The translations under genes and the position numbers were made by a program. The notes under the pieces are model-generated. The model did not search any database. It was not told the DNA's origin and saw only the letters and a list, made by a program, of their open reading frames with translations. Of a DNA stretch of 64,000 bases, positions 12,303 to 25,168 are shown in pieces. This DNA is from Sphagnum magellanicum. Lineage: Eukaryota > Streptophyta > Sphagnopsida > Sphagnales > Sphagnaceae. Where the stretch lies: positions 20,563,666 through 20,627,665 of the forward strand of contig CM038919.1 of the NCBI GenBank assembly GCA_021904315.1, in the 5' to 3' direction. The first letter of the stretch is position 1. Each line of letters opens with the position of its first letter.

Positions 12303-12372
12303 GGTTATGAGAAATAGGGTTTGCCCAAGTAAACACTACTCCATACTTGGGCAAACCCTAGTTCTCATAACC
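12303..12372. repeat. Near-perfect 29-bp hairpin upstream of REX4
   Basis: Arms at 12303-12331 and 12344-12372 are reverse complements with one mismatch in 29, separated by a 12-nt loop. Each arm contains TAGGGTTTGCCC or its complement, which includes a telo-box-like AAACCCTA motif. It lies about 160 bp before the REX4 start codon and may fall in the promoter or leader. Confidence 0.9.
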
Positions 12373-12534
12373 GCCCAACACGTGGACTATCTTCATTGGC
12401 TCCCTCTCTCTTTCTCTCTTCTCTGTCTCTCGCTCCAGGGTTTGGGTTTGGTCGTTGCCGCGCAGTTTTTCGAAGGATCAAAGAGCGCAGAGCTTGGACC
12501 CATTCTTGTAACAAACAAGGAAGTATCAAATCTC

Positions 12535-15500
12535 ATGGCGAGGAATCGTCGCAAGCGCGATCGTGGTACAGAAGTTGCTGCTGCGGCTGCACCAATTCCC
12601 GATTCCTTGTACACTAGAAAATCGTGCAATCGTTTGCTTGCTGATGATGATCATGGCATAGGAGATCGCATGGCTTTCGACAAACACAAGAGAACTCACG
12701 CTTCTGCAGCAGCAGCAGCAGCAGCAGCAGAAGCAACTCCTAGTACGGGTCGGACAATGCCAGCAGTGAATAGTAACTGGATTCAGTTGCAAGCAGTAGG
12801 TGTGACCAACCTTGTCTTTTAGTCTGATTCTGATTTTAGGGTTTTAGGGTTGATGTTCTTCTGTGAACAAGACTTCAGCAGATTGTTGTTGCAGAATTTT
12901 AGGCTCTTTGATGTTGATTATTATTTTCTTTCTAAAGGCGCTTCAACAGCTTGTTGTTGTCTGTATTTTCTGTTTTTTTTCGGGGCCAGGAGCTTTGCCT
13001 GAATAGCAATTAGGGTTTGCATCGTTGTTGGAACTTTGCTCCAGCATTGCTTGCTGTCTATTGTTTTCCTGTGCTTTGATTTTCTTTCTTGTCTGTGACA
13101 GCACTTTGAAAGGGAAGAAAACTGTAATTAGTTGCCTATGCACAGAGGTTTTGCCTGTTCAGGAACTTGGGGTGATTGCTAGTGCTTAATGTGAAGCCCT
13201 AAACCCTAAACCCTATTATTGTGGGACTCCCAATTTGTAATGCATAGATGGTCAGTAGGTGTCATCCTTGTTAGTTCTAGTCTATTTTTAGATGGTGGGT
13301 GGTAGAGCCCTGTGGAGCCCTGGAGCTTGAGAACGAGGTTCACTTGTTGAAGTTTTGAGCCTTTCAGTCCAGTTGCTCAATTCTACTCTTCAACTTGCTG
13401 CTAGCATTGTGCAATAACAGTTCTGGTTCTGGTAGATTCAGGCTGTGACAGTGTATGCTCTGTACACTACATCCCTTTGTGGAATCTTGTACATGTTGGT
13501 GCTTTTGTGCAAGCTCATAAGTCTAGTGCAAAGCAGCAAGTTTCTAGTGAATTCTGTGATGGTTGCATTGAGTTGGAGACACTCAAATGCAGACTGCTCT
13601 GGTGCTTGTTTGTGTCCTTGTTCAGACCCTAGATAAGAGTCAGGGAGCACCATTCAAGAAGAAAGCTAAGCCAAATTCTGCAGCATCTGTTCATACAGGT
13701 AAACCCCAAACCCATCTGAGACCTTGCACTTGAATTTGGAATTCTAACTTGGAACCCCCGGTACTTCAGGAGTTTGTGCAAACTTCAATGTGTATCAATC
13801 AGGGCTAATAACCTGGTTACCACATCTCACTTGCAGGAAAAGTTGATGCTACAGAAAAAGGAGTTGTGGTATCATTGCTTTTGCCTTTGAGTGATGACTG
13901 CAGGTACAGAATGAGTCTGCACACTCCCCAAATTACACACACTGCAAGCATTGTTTCTTAGGCCATTAAGTGCCAACTCTTTGTGTAATGGGTTTTACAT
14001 TCACTCCACCCACAGGTTTATATGCTCCCTAGGTTCACAAAAGGTGGCTCTGATCTGCCACCTTCCACTGCTAGCCTAATGGAACCTGCCCTACCAGCTT
14101 CCATCTTCTAATTATGGTCAGAACATGAAGTAGACACCTAAGCAGTTCTTATCAGCTCAAGATAGTGTTCTGCATACCATGTTTCTGAATGGTGAATGAA
14201 TCTGCTGAGGTGGGTGTAATTACAATGAAGCTTCTGTTTTGTCAAATTTTAAGTAACTATGGTTGAAGTGTTTTTGTAAGTGAGAACTGTTGATGGTTTG
14301 GGTGTCTTAGTGTGACACGTGAGCTAGCACTTGACTGTGAGATGGTGGGAGTTGGCTATGAGGGCAAGAAAGATGCTTTAGCAAGAGTTTCTCTGGTACA
14401 CATAACTCTTCAACAATTATTTGTGATTAATTTACGGATGTTTCCATGCATTTTTGGTGAGTTTGTGAGTCAAAGATCTTCCACATCCTATGACATTCAT
14501 CTGGACCAAAGCAATCTTGTCCATATGTTTGCTATGACCTTGGAGTAAGAGACAGAGATGTGAATGATAATATATGACTGGCAGTTTTGAAGGATTTTTG
14601 TAGATTCAAATGCAGGTCAAGAATAACACAAATTTTCTTGCCAGAGTCTGCACTGAAAAGTCTGGCTGGCTGTTCTGTAATAGTGCCAGAGTCTATTTTT
14701 GAGTTGTACATCACCTCATTTTCACCCAGATGGCAGATGTGCTGTTTGAGGGGTGATGTTGTGTTTGGCAATAGTGCAGGTGAACAAATGGGGTAATGTG
14801 GTGTATGATAAGCATGTCCGTCCACAAGAATTTGTCAAGGACTTCCGCACTGCTGTTAGTGGGGTTCGTCCTCGTGACTTGCGGAAAGGTATCAGCAGCT
14901 ATTCAGCCTAACCATTCCCTTTCTATGATTGTCTCCTCCTGAAGTTGTGGGGTGCCCTTAAGTTTTGGTGAGACACCAATTGAGGTTTCCTTGATAGTTG
15001 GATTTCAACTGCATTTTCCAGATGGAGTAATGGTAGGCTTTAATTAGTATACAAGTCCAGCCTTGTAATCCAAAGTTGTAGGTATGGAATGAACTAGGGT
15101 CCAATAGTGCACAGAACTGGTGCTTGAATGGAGTCATCTGGGGGTTGAAAATCTTGCAGGGGAAAAATTGTGGACAGTACAGAAGGAAGTAGCAGAGCTG
15201 ATAAAAGGCCACATATTGGTTGGTCATGCACTCCGGAATGATCTTAAGGTGAGTTCATTCAGTTGGCTAGAACCATTACCAAACCAAGCTGAATTATGAA
15301 TCCCATCTTGTTTCTCAAGTCAACTCCAATCCCTGGTCAGTATTTGTAGCCTTGCAAGGTCAAATGTTCCATTTGTGGTTGTGTCTATGGCACACTGAAC
15401 TAGGACCCTGGGGAATTGGACGACCAGGTTTTGATGCTGAGCCATCCAAAGAAACATATGCGGGACACACACAGTTACAAGCCCTTGTGCAAGTAAGCAC

Positions 15501-16158
15501 ATCCTGTTCCTGCTCACTCTCTGTTTTTCTTTTGAGGGGGATACATGAGTGCAGCTTTGAATGGCCCAATGGTTCTTCACTAGACAAGTTTTGGCATGGA
15601 ACTTCTGTAGGATTAACTAATTCATTACATCACATGGAATATCTGTTGGATCTCTGTTCAGCAAGGTTGGGCGTCCCAGAGCTCTTCGGCATTTGGCTGC
15701 TCTTCACCTTGGCTGTCAGATTCAAGAAGGCGAACATAATTCAGTATGCTGCCTGATCTTCTATATTTGGGTTTCTCTCTTTGGCATGATCCTCTCCACT
15801 CTGGCTGCCAACTCATGTTCAAAGGAATTTGACTTCCTGGGTTGAGACCTGAACAATTTGAACCTCTAAGCAGGCAACTAGATAGCTAAGAGTGCAGAAT
15901 GGTTGTTCCTGCTTTTGTAGGTATAGTATCCCTCCACACAGGCTCAGTCCAGACAGTAGTTTCACACAGAGGATCATAAGTGGTTCTTGAATCAAAGAAA
16001 TTGTGGACTGGTGTAATGAGCAGGTTGAGGATGCAAGGGCAGCTATGTTTTTGTACCAACGCTTTAAGGAAGAATGGGAGCAGAATTTGAGACATAGAGT
16101 GAATCCAGCTTATGTAAATACTTTGGGTACTCTACAGAGCCAAAAGGCTTCCAGGTAA
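12535..16158 (+). CDS. REX4: RNA exonuclease 4 homologue (DEDDh 3'-5' exonuclease), nine exons
   Basis: Nine exons join in phase: 12535-12795, 13644-13698, 13837-13903, 14311-14395, 14780-14888, 15160-15248, 15428-15492, 15662-15743 and 16024-16158. They encode 315 residues. REX4-type nucleases are DEDDh exonucleases linked to ribosomal RNA processing in the nucleus. Exo I is LALDCEMVGV (D136, E138), Exo II is GHALRNDLK (D220) and Exo III is EHNSVEDARAAM (H269, D274). All five catalytic residues are present. Other family blocks are NKWGNVVYDKHVRPQEF and RPRALRHLAALHLG. The first exon is basic and has a polyalanine run coded by a GCA microsatellite at about 12706-12729. The ATG at 12535 is the first in this frame that leads to the conserved part. 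The exon 1 donor could shift by a few bases. The product looks whole. The first intron holds a CCCTAAA run at 13198-13216. Confidence 0.92.
12706..12729 (+). repeat. (GCA)n microsatellite coding for polyalanine
   Basis: Eight GCA repeats in exon 1 of the REX4 homologue give an alanine run that is likely to vary in length between individuals. Confidence 0.85.
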
Positions 16159-17414
16159 TTTTTGAATGTTTGTCAGCCGGACGATATCTGGTGATGCATT
16201 AGGTGTAAATGAGTTTCTTGTGTTGCATGCACTGTACTTATGTTCAATCCAAATGTTTCTCGTATGGAAGAGTGTACCAAGTGAACTTTCTTGTCTTGAG
16301 CATCTGGCTCTGTTTTGTTCAAAGGCAGAATTAGGTTCATGCCCAAAGAAGCGGCTTGTGAAAAGAGAATGTAATTTGGCCGGTGCTCAATTTGTGAGAA
16401 CTGTTACTGGTATATTCTGTTGTTGACCTCAATCAAACTTGCATGCCTGTTTTGCTGTTTGGATTCCTAGGGAGATTTCATATGAAATTTGGCTCAGGAG
16501 GGATTTCTCAAACAATACTGAAGATGTATGGCAGGGTTGGGTTGACAGGCAAGATTGATCGATAGGTGGTTTGTTCTTACACCAGTTCAGTACAGGTGTT
16601 GTCCACAGTGTTTCAAAGGTTAGTCAACTGATAAACCTGATTACTGTCTATGCTTCTGCTACACATGTTGGCACTTGGAATCCTCTATCCAATCAGAATC
16701 ATGCCATCATTCGGTTTGGCTTTCTGAAATGCTACACTATCTGCACATTGTCAAACCCTAAAAAAATTCCTTACTGTAGTTGAGTGCCCTGATTCCTATG
16801 TTTTGTCCCACCTTTCAATTGATCCCAAGGTTGTTCATTGTCTCTAAGCTTGTGTGAGACTCAATCTCAGCATTGTAGTGGGCAAATTCTGCAGGATTTT
16901 CAAAAGGCTTGACTCTGTCAGGTTTTAGCTTATATCAAGGAGTGGATGTGAAGAGGATGCTTATCAGTAATATCCAGCACCAGCTGTCAGTGACATGGCT
17001 CCTCGTAAGATTCCAGAGCTCACAGTGACAAGTTAAAAAAGGATATTTATAGTCAGTGCAGGTATCAAAGATTTTTAACATCCTCTCTGAGTTTGTTTCA
17101 GTCAATCCAAATTGTGTTAAACAAAATCTCTTGAGCTTGAAAGTCTGATCACTCATGATCTGTTCCTGCTTTGTGTACCAAAAACTATATGGTTTCAATC
17201 ATTGTTTTATGAACTCCAACCATGTTTATGTCTTCCTCATCAAATAGTTCTGCTACTTCAGGGTTGCCCTTGTTTCCCAAGTTCCTTATCTCCATTTCTT
17301 ATTAGAGAATGAGGAATTGGAGACCTAGATACACTACCTTGAGAAACACCACGACAGTTCTAGTAAAGCCTCATGTGAGGCATTTTATTTGTTTGGAAAG
17401 GGAAAGATGACACA
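16159..17414. other. Downstream flank of REX4; no gene recognised
   Basis: Mixed-composition sequence follows the REX4 stop. The first part is probably 3' untranslated region. Short open frames exist at 16166-16426 and 16571-16783 but show no family. Confidence 0.45.
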
Positions 17415-17640
17415 TTGAGAATGTGTGGGCTACACAGGTGGGTAAACAATTGCATATTGAAAAGAAAATTTCCTTTAGGTCATATTGATGATTTGTTTGA
17501 TTATCTGTATTGGGCTCAAGTCTTTTCTAAAGTAAACCTAAGAACTGAATATCATCATATTTGTGCAAATGTGTCTAATATTTATAATGTAATTTTCAAG
17601 TACTTTTTTAGATACTAAGATTTTTTTTGTAAATGCCTCA
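17415..17640 (+). mobile_element. Ty3/gypsy reverse-transcriptase fragment (LTR retrotransposon fossil)
   Basis: A stretch of about 65 codons has the pattern of the start of the Ty3/gypsy reverse transcriptase domain (PLGHIDDLFDYL, then VFSKVNLRTEYHHI). No LTRs, gag, protease or integrase could be seen on either side. This is a small, old and broken fragment. Confidence 0.7.
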
Positions 17641-18494
17641 AATCACTTCTACATGTTTGATGAGTACAATGTCCCAGTGAGCTGTAGCTGGCACCCAGTG
17701 CTGACTTCCTGTGGTTAATGTCTGAACCTGCTGCTGTGGCAGATTATGGGAAAATATGGATGCTTGAAAACCTTCTGAATTTGCAGGTTCAGACCTTTAT
17801 GGTTATTTAAGTAGCACAATGGGAGTATTGGGCTTTGGAAGATATGTTGGAAATGTATATATTGCCAAAGACAAAGCTCATATCTTTATTTGATTCAATT
17901 TGAGTATAATGAGAATTTTCTTGGAGGAATTTGAATTTGCAAGTTTGCTTTACAATGACCATCTAATGTCAAGGAAAAACCCATGGAAATTGTTGACCAA
18001 ATACTAGTGGGAATTGCCAGCCAGGTGCATGAAAGAATTGCAATTTTAATGAAATATAATCAAGGTATACAAAGAGCTCAGGTCAGAAAATCCTGTATTA
18101 CTAATTAAGGAAAAGTGTGAGAATTTGAAATCAATACCAAGATATTTCTGAAAGTGTATCATAAAAAACTGTGGCTAATAGTAACATCCCCAAAGATGCT
18201 ATTTAAACCTTGATTCTTCATGGTCAACTTGAAAAGAGAGTTATGTAAATCCAAGTCTCTCCTGGAAATGATTCAGAAACCCATTTGTTATCAATATCAA
18301 CTTTTTTGAAAATGTAATAATATCGTTTGATTAGGGCCAACTGGTTCACAAAGGTGGACTCACAATCTAGTTGTATCTCTTATTGTGGATAAATAATTCC
18401 AAGAAAATTCATATCTGGAAACCTGTGCTCCAACTCAAGGATTAACAAATCACAAGCATCAATGCATTGAACTTTGATAGCTTTGATAGTTTGA
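17641..18494. other. Intergenic; no gene seen
   Basis: AT-rich, with no recognised coding block on either strand. Confidence 0.45.
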
Positions 18495-19610
18495 TCAAAA
18501 CCCTCCCAAATAAGTATAGAATGGAATAATAGATTGGACCACGTGGGATTGTCCAATGAGGTAGAAAGTCAAAAGTTCAATGCCACCATTTAGGTCAATC
18601 ATCCAATTTTGAGTAATCTTACAAGATTTGTTTGCAACATCCATGAACTCAACAAAAAATTCAAGCTGAAATAAAGTGTGTGAGTCCTTGTACATTTTGT
18701 ATAGATCTGTTTGGCAAATTTTAACAACTAAAATGTAATCACACATGAAAACATCCCTAGCCTATGCAAACTTCATCAAAGCATTGACAAATTCCAACAT
18801 AGGCAATACACATGGCAAGCCCAACAAAATCACATAAACTCAACAATTGACCTTGACTACCTACATAGACCATTGTCATTTGATATTTTAGCAATTTGGG
18901 TTTTGTGCTATTTCCCAATGAATTTCATAGGCAACAACATGTTGATCCACATCATCATTGCTTTAACTCCAAATTCCAAAAACTTGCTAAAATTATGAAA
19001 ATAAAAGGTTTAAAAATTCTTTGAAATGTGACACAAGGTTCAATCTATGTGCCATACAATTGATCCCAATGAAATAAAATGCTTGTGAATTTTCATCAAA
19101 GTAGTAACATTACATCTTAGTGGCATGCAATACAACATTGTGTAAAGATTCAACAATCTCCCCATCTAGCACAATCACTACCATGTTTGGATGGGTAGTT
19201 TGGCACTTTGAGGAATCAAACAATGATTGCATTGTTCATATTTAGTTATGGGTCTGCTTTAGAAAAGTAAATGGAAAATGAATGCAAATTAGACCAATTT
19301 TTTTCCTCTCCACAATAACCCCTTCAACAAGTCACTTCTAAACATAATCCTTGCTTCTTTGCACATAAAACTTATCATTGAACACATGTTGATTTGACTT
19401 CAAATAATAGAAATCCCCTACTATTACACCCACAAATGCAATTGTGGTTTTCCTTCAATTTGCATGTTTCCACAAAGAGTTCAACTTGGGTATTAACAAC
19501 TTGTTTATCCTTTCAATGACATTACACACCCCATTTGACATTTGTCACTTTCCCATCAACACTCACAATTTTTCCTTTTCTTGATATTGACTAGGTCTAT
19601 TTCTACTTGT
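18495..19610 (-). pseudogene. hAT-superfamily transposase remnant (DUF4371 type)
   Basis: On the minus strand, readable blocks run in the order of plant DUF4371 hAT proteins. First comes a degenerate Cys-rich N-terminal part near 19550-19440. Next is VGDFYYLKSNQHVFNDKFYV near 19415-19350. Then come YFIGINCMAHRLNLVSHF near 19050 and the open stretch 18746-18495 (CDYILVVKICQTDLYKMYKD, then WMIDLNGGIELLTFYLIGQS). Frameshifts and stops separate them, so the gene is dead. No terminal inverted repeats were found. The order of motifs makes the superfamily fairly sure. It differs in type from the hAT copy at 27.6-28.7 kb. Confidence 0.7.
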
Positions 19611-21409
19611 GCTGCATTAACAACCACAATAATAGGTAAAGAATTTTGGTTAGAATTTACAACATTCACAAGATTTACAAACATTCAATGGATGTACAAG
19701 AATGTGGTAAAGAAAAGAACTTATGTTTGAAATTTTTTGGGACAACTAATCAACGGGGTGCCATGGCAACAAACACAACTTGTCAATTGATTTTAGCCAA
19801 AACAAACCTCAACAATAGACTAAAACTACTTACAACAAACTAAAACAATAGACCTTAATGTTCAACTATAGATTCAAATAATAGAGTTGCAGACCTTCAA
19901 GTTTCAAGCAAGGTGTAAGTTTGTGTTTACATGATTTCTATAGCGTGGTGACCCTCCTTATAACCCATGAATAGTGACATGTTGCAACAAACTCAAACAA
20001 AGCTCAAAAATTCACAAATTTAAAAGAACTAAAACACGACATAATCAATGGTTGACTATTTGATGGTTGCATCATTGTGGAATCCAAATTTGAAATCATG
20101 GAGTAACCCACTGCATAAACAAATGAACTGCATTGTTATAACCTACAACAAACAACTTTAGTGAATAACTTTGATAGTTGGAAAAATTGCAATCACCATC
20201 AATGATCAAGCTTGTTAGTTGTACCCTAAACCTTGATAATTAAGTCCCACATGTAAGTTGCAACACTACAACTTAGCTTGCATGATGCATCATTGAATCA
20301 TGATTAATTCAATGAACCAATAACCATTAACTTCTAAATACTAACAACTTACTGTTTACAAGTTATCGCTAACACCTGGCAAGGGAACAAGAGAAGGATC
20401 AAAGTCCAAACAAAAGACAACACTCAAAAGCACAGAACACACAATGGGAAGACCCAAGAGGAGAAACCAAGTAACCTAAGACCTAAACCCATCACCAGTA
20501 ACACAAAGCAAGTTGTGCAAGGAGATGGGTGAAAAACCTGGAAGAACACCAAAGCCTAGAAGAGACCTCTCCTGCTGCTGCCAAAAATACATGGGTTAAT
20601 CAGTCTTCACCATAGCTTACAAGGGCAACACTTGTAGATGCATAGTTAGTTTTGAGTGGATTCTTGTTTCTCCTGGAATTAACTGACAGAGCAAGAGATA
20701 TAACTATTTATTGAACAGCATTGTCTCTAAACCCCCCCACCCACCCAATCTGAACATTCCCAATCAGGTGATAACCAGCAAGAATTGAGAGAGAAACCCC
20801 TCAACTGCACCAGTTTGACCATATGATACAACCCCTCTATTTTGTGCCATCCCATTTTGAAGCTCCAAAAGCATGTCTACAAAGGTCTTTGAAGGATTGT
20901 ACAACCCCTATGTTGTCAAGAGATGTTGGCAGCAATACTAGTTTATCTCTGCTAATGACCAGAAACAGTGCAGCTAGTGCTGTCATGACATCTACAAAGC
21001 TTTCTGCTAAAACAAAGTCCATCACAATCACTGTGATACAATTTGTATCTGTAATCTCTGAATAAAAGTCCTGCACAAAATCTAATAGTGCATATGGACT
21101 GGCAATCTACATTGTACAGGAGGATAGAATCTCATCTACCTTGTTCAAAACCGTAGTTGAGTACAAATACAAGTCCCTGCATCCTGGTTCTCACACATTG
21201 CCCGGTCTAACTTTCAAAGAGGAAAACCAGTCAGCTTGTGTAACAGCTTAAGTGCATTTTCTTTGTAGACCTCAGTTTTGTCAGCTCAAGTGACCATGAC
21301 AGTTGCCATGAGAGAGAACAAGGGACCCAAGAAAGGGAATGGAATATGTGGGGCATGATGGGAAGAGATGGAGAGACTTGAGTGTTTCCATAAACAACAG
21401 ACTCCCCGA
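19611..21409. other. Intergenic and probable 3' flank of the MPB2C-like gene
   Basis: No gene was recognised. An open frame on the minus strand at 20837-21076 reads as a hydrophobic polypeptide without a family. It has no splice partner that I could find. The part next to 21409 is likely to be 3' untranslated region. Confidence 0.4.
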
Positions 21410-24400
21410 TCATTGTGTGTTCACACAAAAACTGTCAATCAAAGAGGGCTCTGTAAGAAATGCTTGTAGCTGCTTCCGAAGTTCTCCAACCAGGACAAGA
21501 AGCTCTTCACTTGATACCTCTCGAGCAGCTATTATTGCGGCCAAGTATTGCCTTCTGGATAGATCAATCTTCTCCTTCTGTTCCCTTATGTCCCTTGAAA
21601 TAGGAGGGATCAACTGCTCCATCTCTTGACCTGTAAGGCAAACTAGCTGATTGTTCTCATGATCTGTTGCCTGCACAGTCAGACTGACCATTATCAGTTT
21701 GGAAACAGTTACTACCCTACAATTCCATAGGCCAGATTCCAAGTGGCTGTCAGAGTGCATCCATAGACAGCTCACAGAATGAGATTTGAGTGAAAGCTAG
21801 AAAATTGCATGAAGCCAGATGCCCCTCATGACCTTGCCATTATCATGTATTTAATGCTCAGAACTAGTCAACATCATGTCAGCTCATGGGAAGATGGGGA
21901 GAGAGTTACCCAATCAGATTGTATGGCATCCATGGTGCTGCTAGTATCAACAACATCAAGCTGGAAGCGTAGTTTCAACACATGACTGCGCAGTTCATTC
22001 ACCTCTGCCACAATGTTTTCAGCTTGAGAGTCTCTCTCTATCATGTCCATTTCAAACTGCTCCAGCAGAGACTGAATCTTCTCCAATTCATGCTGCATTA
22101 CACAAGGCAGACACCACTGAACAGTGGATTCTACAAAGCACATCAGAATAAACTGCACGCTGAAAGCTTGACCAAACACAAGCAGGCAGCTCAATTCTTG
22201 TGTTTGCCAGATCCACATTCTCAATTATGAGACTTGCAAATCAAAGAGAATTTGTCCTTGAAAATAGACTCTTCCCAAACAACAATGAGTGCCACCAATA
22301 TCTACTGAGAGTGACTCCAACAGAGCCCAAGCCATAGATGACATTCAAAACTAGAATGCAACTTGAGAAGTGAGAGTCTCAAGATTGGTTTCAATGGAAT
22401 GAGTTTTGGAATAAGCAAAGTAGAGAAAGTATCTCAAGCAAGAGATCACTGACCTCCTTGTCAGATAACTCAAGTTGTGCAGCTTGGACAAGTCTGTTCT
22501 CCTCCCAAAGTTCCTGCTGCAACTCTTCAACCTGAGTTTCCAGCTCCTTAACATCCCTATCCCTTGATGCCTTACTAATTGCAATCTCAGCATTTGACCG
22601 CTTGACTGCTCGTTCCAAGACCCTGTCACTGTCGTATAGCTTCTGCTTCAACTCCTCAAGTTCAGTTTGTAACTGCTGTGTATTCTGTGATTTTTTATAA
22701 GCAATTTCCTCTATCTGGGAGTCCTTCTCCCTAAGCTGCTGCTTGAGATCCTCAATCTCCTGTATCTGACAAGGAGAGTCCTGAGCAATGGACTCCAAAA
22801 GAATGTCTTTCTCCCAGAGCTGCTGCTTTAGCTCCTGAATCTCACTTTGAAACTGAGAGACAGTTTGTGCCTCCACCTTTTGGGGTATGTTTTCACCTTC
22901 CTCCCTGCCAGGGATCGCCCCTCTGGCACCTCCCCCTTTGCTACACACAGACTGGACATCGCTCTTGGCCTTCACCAGGCTCTTGGATATCTGCAACAAG
23001 TACGCAGACATACATCACATCTAGTGTTACAACAGAGAAACCCACCCTCCACCACTGTGCATGATTCTAGGGCCCACAGCAACCCAGAAGTGGCAAGTAC
23101 ATAGACCATGTTCCATGAGTCCAAACCCATGAATATCATCCAGCTTCTGTTTCACGGTAATTTATTGCAAACCAAGAAACGCCAGGTTACCTTGCAGCAC
23201 TGACTTTCTAACATGCAGTTCTCTTGGAAAAATAGGATTTGTGTAAAGCTTCATTTGAACAAGATTGAAGACTGAAGTCCTCCAGTGCCTCCAAGTTCCC
23301 AATAGATGTGTACAATGTACACTCCATAATTTACAGGAAATATTGAAGCATGTTATTGCCATGTTGCCAGTGGATTGCCCTGAGGATTCCAGGACATGAC
23401 GGACACACTACAAGATCAGCAGTGTACTTTGGGAGGCTGTGTAGAACATGTACCTTCCTGTTCAGCATATCCCGAGCTGGGGCAGCTGTGTAAATCATGG
23501 ATGAGCGGTGTCCAAACATTGTGCGACCTGACTGTTGTTCCTGCAAATTCTCAGCCTGAAAATTCTCAGATCTTTCTTGCCCATGTGTAGAGCGCAATAC
23601 TGGTATTGGGTCATTGGGCTTCAAGGAGACGGCTTGAGATGACAAAGCACTCCCTCCAGTCTAGACATGAATGAATACTACTCACAGATTGTGAAAACTT
23701 CCATGACACCATATTCACATGAAGATAGTAAGATACAAGACATCTCTCTCACTTGATCATCTGCCCCTCAAATGCAAACATGACTGGAAAGTGATAGGCA
23801 GGATTCCTGGCCTGCAGAGAAGAAATCGATGAGAGAAACTTTACCAGGAAGTTCTCCATAAGAGGAATCATGTCCACTAGGTTTTGGTAGAGAGCAGGGT
23901 CCACAGGTGACCCGGTTGGAGCTCCGTTGACAGCTCGGGGAGCAGCAAAGCCCCGGACAGCTGCCATAGTTTGAGCAGTTGCTTGGGGTCCCAAACCAAT
24001 TCCCCACTGCCGACGCTCCTTCCGAAGACTTCCGTCAAGATGAAGAGGGCCGATCTCGTGACCAGGTTTATCCCCTTTCTCAGAGGCAGTAAATATAGCA
24101 GAGCTTGCAGTCTTGGGTCGCTGTGGAGACAATGCGCCAGGCAAGTGATTCTTTCCAGCAGTCAGCACTGCGGGACCTGTAGTGGTAGTAGTGGTTGGTT
24201 CTTGGGAGGCAAAAGGGCAATGATCTGTGGGACCACTAGTTGGCTGCTGCTCCTCAGCAAAATCTTCGGATTGATCTATTCCTCCTGGTGTGTAGGAGGA
24301 GGAAATCTCGGAGGAGAACAGCGAGCGGGCATGCGATGCACCAAGATCAGCTATGTGGTGGAAAGGATCATGGGCAAGAAGAGTACCTGTGGCTGGGGTT

Positions 24401-24507
24401 ATGGGCACTGGCACAGATGATCCACTATTACTGCGCCAAGATGGAAATTCATGTGGAATTGAGTCTCTCCGAATTCTAGGTCTCATGTACTCAACATATG
24501 TAGCCAT
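21410..24507 (-). CDS. MPB2C: MPB2C-like microtubule-associated coiled-coil protein, five exons
   Basis: Exons 24507-23845, 23540-23454, 22990-22454, 22092-21910 and 21670-21410 join, all at phase 0, into 576 residues. Plant MPB2C binds microtubules, tobamovirus movement protein and KNOTTED1-type homeodomain proteins, and limits their cell-to-cell traffic. Matches to the family are LYQNLVDMIPLMENFL at the end of exon 1, RSSMIYTAAPARDMLNRK (residues about 233-250), and a long coiled coil in exons 3-4. The C-terminal YLAAIIAAREVSSEELLVL block corresponds to the family's terminal conserved helix. About 205 residues precede the first conserved block, far more than in tobacco MPB2C, which is about 330 residues in all. 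This extension begins MATYVEYMRPRIRRDSIPHE and is Ser/Thr/Pro-rich. The ATG at 24507 is the first in frame; upstream only non-ATG codons extend it. A pyrimidine-rich leader lies upstream. The product looks intact. Confidence 0.88.
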
Positions 24508-24659
24508 TCTCCCCCTGCTGGACTGCACAACAAATGGCTTGCCGTCGTCTCAGCTCTATGTACCAAGCCATCAGTAGCAACGACCCGCTCTCTGTTCGCG
24601 GCTCACATTGTGAATACTGTACAACATCGGCATGTAGGTTTCCCTAAGCCAAATCCAAC

Positions 24660-24860
24660 AGCTGCCAAAACCAAACAGAAAATTTATAAATTCCACTAAC
24701 AAAACAACAAGAAGAAGAAAGACAACTCGACCTCGAGAACAACACACCAAAGAAACAAAAAGGCGGAAGCCAAAGAAAAAAGAGAAGGAAAAGGAAAAAC
24801 GAGACAGAAGGAATAACAGAAAAGAGAAAAGAGAAAATTCTATTCACCACGAAGCAAATC
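24660..24860 (-). promoter_or_regulatory. Pyrimidine-rich leader/promoter tract of the MPB2C-like gene
   Basis: Read on the gene's strand, this stretch is almost all C and T with runs such as TTCTTCTTCTTG and TTTTCTCTTTTCTC. Such Y-patch tracts are common around plant transcription starts and 5' leaders. It begins about 150 bp upstream of the start codon. Confidence 0.5.
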
Positions 24861-25168
24861 GAATTGATCACTCTTTGGATCTATGACTCCGCGACGAATA
24901 AGAACGACGACAACGACGGAAGTGCTTGGAACAGGAGCATCGATGGCAGCTTTCGTGTCGCTAGGGTTGTTGCAACAACTTTGCAACAACAACAAAGCGC
25001 ATCAAAGCAGAAACGCGAAAGGAGTGCAGCACCAAGCTCGGGCAGGGACCAAAAAAGTGAGAGAAACGTTTGTAGGGGGTGCCCGGGAGTGGAAATTGAC
25101 TTTCAGAAAAACCAAATTTCAAATTATCTAATCTGTAATAGAGTAGTACTACCAAAGGTAGGAAGGCA

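Noticed and set aside
22847-24577. Plus-strand open frames at 22847-23104, 23971-24420 and 24240-24479
   Set aside because: They are antisense shadows of MPB2C exons 1 and 3, whose frame is supported by homology and splice phase.
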